From: an uncultured Clostridia bacterium
GTDB lineage: Bacteria; Bacillota; Clostridia; Oscillospirales; Ruminococcaceae
Assembly (NCBI GenBank): GCA_947176675.1
Contig: CAMWRN010000143.1
Location: forward strand, 1 to 6,520
Direction of reading: 5' to 3'
DNA: 6,520 nucleotides
The translations under genes and the position numbers were made by a program. The notes below the pieces were generated by a model. It had not been told where the DNA came from. It worked only from the letters and a program-made list of their open reading frames with translations, and did not search any database. Below are positions 5,315 to 6,520 of the stretch, piece after piece (position 1 is the first letter of the stretch; every line of letters begins with the position of its first letter).

Positions 5315-5319
5315 ATACA
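5307..5319. promoter_or_regulatory. Operator-like palindrome over the aldolase -10 box
   Basis: TGTATA-C-TATACA is a perfect palindrome around one central base. It covers the whole -10 box and reaches almost to the predicted start, an ideal place for a repressor. With its left flank it reads TTGTATACTA, close to the TTGTATACAA type of site bound by some GntR-family regulators. No regulator gene is in the window. Part of the symmetry may come simply from the TATACT box. Confidence 0.4.
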
Positions 5320-5350
5320 CATAATCAAACCGCAGAAAGGGAGTTTTTAT

Positions 5351-6040
5351 ATGAACGAACGAGAAATCAAGGACTTAATGTGCGATGTATGCCATAAAAT
5401 GTGGCAGCTGGGCTGGGTAGCCGCCAACGACGGAAACGTTTCCGTAAGGCTTGGGGACGGCACTTTTCTTGCCACGCCCACGGGAGTAAGCAAAAGCTTT
5501 ATCACTCCCGAAAAAATCGTGAAAATCAATGACAAGGGCGCAATTCTCGAAGCAAACGACGGCTACAGACCGTCTTCGGAAATAAAAATGCACCTGCGCT
5601 GCTATGAGGAACGTCCGGACGTTGGCGGAGTCGTTCACGCTCACCCGCCTACGGCTACGGGCTACGCGGTTGCAAACAAGGCTCTTGACGGCTACACCAT
5701 GATCGAAGCCGTAATTGCGGTGGGAAGCGTTCCCGTTACGCCCTACGGAACCCCGTCCACATATGAAGTCCCCGAGGCTATCACCCCCTATTTAAAGGAA
5801 CACGACGTTATGCTTCTCCAGAACCACGGCGCGCTCACCGTTGGCGCAGACCTGCTCACTGCATACTACCGCATGGAAACTCTGGAACTATTTGCCAAAA
5901 TTTCCCTTACAGCTCACCTGCTGGGCGGCGAGAGGGAAATTTCCCGCGAGAACATAGACAGGCTTTGCTCCATGCGCGAAAACTACAAGGTAACGGGCAA
6001 ACACCCCGGCTACAAGAAGTATCCTTACGGGGACAAGTAA
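5351..6040 (+). CDS. Class II aldolase, FucA/AraD family (L-fuculose-phosphate aldolase-like)
   Basis: Members of this family are soluble Zn2+ enzymes that cleave sugar-1-phosphates to dihydroxyacetone phosphate and an aldehyde (FucA makes L-lactaldehyde), or act as epimerases or dehydratases on related substrates. The 229-residue product matches FucA in length. The active site is complete. Phosphate-site residues are Asn29, Thr44-Gly45 and Ser75-Ser76. The catalytic acid is Glu77 (FucA Glu73). Zinc ligands are His96, His98 and His159 in HAHPPT and QNHGALTVG (FucA 92, 94 and 155). The ATG start follows AAAGGGAG by seven bases; an upstream TTG in frame lies inside the promoter and is rejected. 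It is the first gene of a two-gene operon with an alpha/beta hydrolase. Without a kinase or isomerase nearby the sugar cannot be named: fuculose-1-phosphate, 5-deoxyribulose-1-phosphate and related substrates all remain possible. Confidence 0.93.
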   Translation: MNEREIKDLMCDVCHKMWQLGWVAANDGNVSVRLGDGTFLATPTGVSKSFITPEKIVKINDKGAILEANDGYRPSSEIKMHLRCYEERPDVGGVVHAHPPTATGYAVANKALDGYTMIEAVIAVGSVPVTPYGTPSTYEVPEAITPYLKEHDVMLLQNHGALTVGADLLTAYYRMETLELFAKISLTAHLLGGEREISRENIDRLCSMRENYKVTGKHPGYKKYPYGDK

Positions 6041-6041
6041 A

Positions 6042-6520
6042 ATGACAAGAAAAGTCGTTACAACAGCAGACGGCAATGTCGTTTACTATATTTCCGAAAG
6101 TTGGGACGCGGACAGGGATACGCTTGTATTTCTCCACGGGCTTACGGGCGATCACACTATGTTCTCACAGCAGTTTGAATATTTCAAGGACAAGTACAAT
6201 ATCATCGCGTGGGACGCTCCCGCTCACGGAGAATCACGTCCCTTTGCGGATTTCACCTACAGGAAAGCCGCCGAGGCTCTTAACCTGATCTTGGACGAAA
6301 CGGGCGTAACCTCCACGGCACTGGCGGGGCAGTCCATGGGCGGATATATTTCACAGTCCTTTATAAAGCGTTACCCCCAAAAAGTACGTGCCTTTATCGG
6401 CATAGACACAACGCCGTTCGGCGAGGGGTACTACTCGAAGTCCGACATTTTCTGGCTGAAGCGCGTCGAGCCTTTAGCGAAGCTTTACCCCCTCGGCGCA
6501 ATGAAAATAGCAATGGCGAA
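6042..6520 (+). CDS. Alpha/beta-hydrolase fold enzyme, N-terminal 159 residues (cut by window edge)
   Basis: The frame is open from the ATG at 6042 to the window end, so the gene continues. It shows the core of an alpha/beta hydrolase: the oxyanion-hole strand L31-HGLTGDH, the strand-4 motif D58-APAHGES, and the nucleophile elbow G96-QSMGG with Ser98 as the predicted catalytic Ser. The acid and His of the triad should lie beyond the edge. There is no signal peptide, so it is probably cytoplasmic. The start lies one base after the aldolase stop; a GGGGA inside the end of the aldolase gene is a weak ribosome binding site, which suggests translational coupling. Possible activities include esterase, lactonase or C-C hydrolase; the substrate is not readable. 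Pairing with a sugar-phosphate aldolase hints at a joint pathway, but that is inference. Confidence 0.9.
   Translation, partial: MTRKVVTTADGNVVYYISESWDADRDTLVFLHGLTGDHTMFSQQFEYFKDKYNIIAWDAPAHGESRPFADFTYRKAAEALNLILDETGVTSTALAGQSMGGYISQSFIKRYPQKVRAFIGIDTTPFGEGYYSKSDIFWLKRVEPLAKLYPLGAMKIAMA

Overview
The window reads as a low- to moderate-GC Firmicute, most likely a Clostridia member of the Ruminococcaceae/Oscillospiraceae type. This rests on the long Firmicutes-type S12 protein (with a lysine-rich insertion near residues 26-38), a clostridial-looking EF-G sequence, strong AAGGAGG-type ribosome binding sites, and consensus sigma-A promoters. Taxonomy is inferred from protein character only, not from a search.

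Positions 1-3548 hold the str (streptomycin) operon on the minus strand, in the order promoter, rpsL (S12), rpsG (S7), fusA (EF-G), tuf (EF-Tu, cut by the window edge). It is driven by a perfect TTGACA-17-TATAAT promoter at 3520-3548 with UP-like A/T tracts upstream. The 5' leader and every intergenic gap except fusA-tuf contain a clear RNA hairpin; the rpsL-rpsG gap is long (194 nt). A weaker extended -10 promoter may give extra tuf transcription. The EF-Tu P-loop reads GHVDNGKT instead of the usual GHVDHGKT.

Positions 3740-5059 hold one further minus-strand unit: a 409-residue protein of unknown function (N-terminal zinc ribbon, TPR-like segment, charged helix, two C-terminal membrane helices). 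It has its own perfect consensus promoter with an extended -10 and a short leader that folds into two abutting hairpins. It occupies the place where rpoB-rpoC usually stand upstream of rpsL in Firmicutes.

Positions 5060-5350 are a divergent intergenic region with dense structure: a 14-bp inverted repeat, a 9-bp GC-rich hairpin, other smaller repeats, and an 80-codon minus-strand frame broken only by one internal TGA and lacking a start codon. It looks like an interspersed repeat or a decayed gene. To its right lie a sigma-A promoter and an operator-like palindrome in front of the next gene.

Positions 5351-6520 are a plus-strand two-gene operon: a class II (FucA/AraD-type) zinc aldolase, then, one base after its stop, an alpha/beta hydrolase that runs off the window. 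This is probably a small carbohydrate or aldehyde metabolism operon, unrelated to the translation genes. I see no CRISPR array, tRNA, rRNA, insertion sequence or phage gene.
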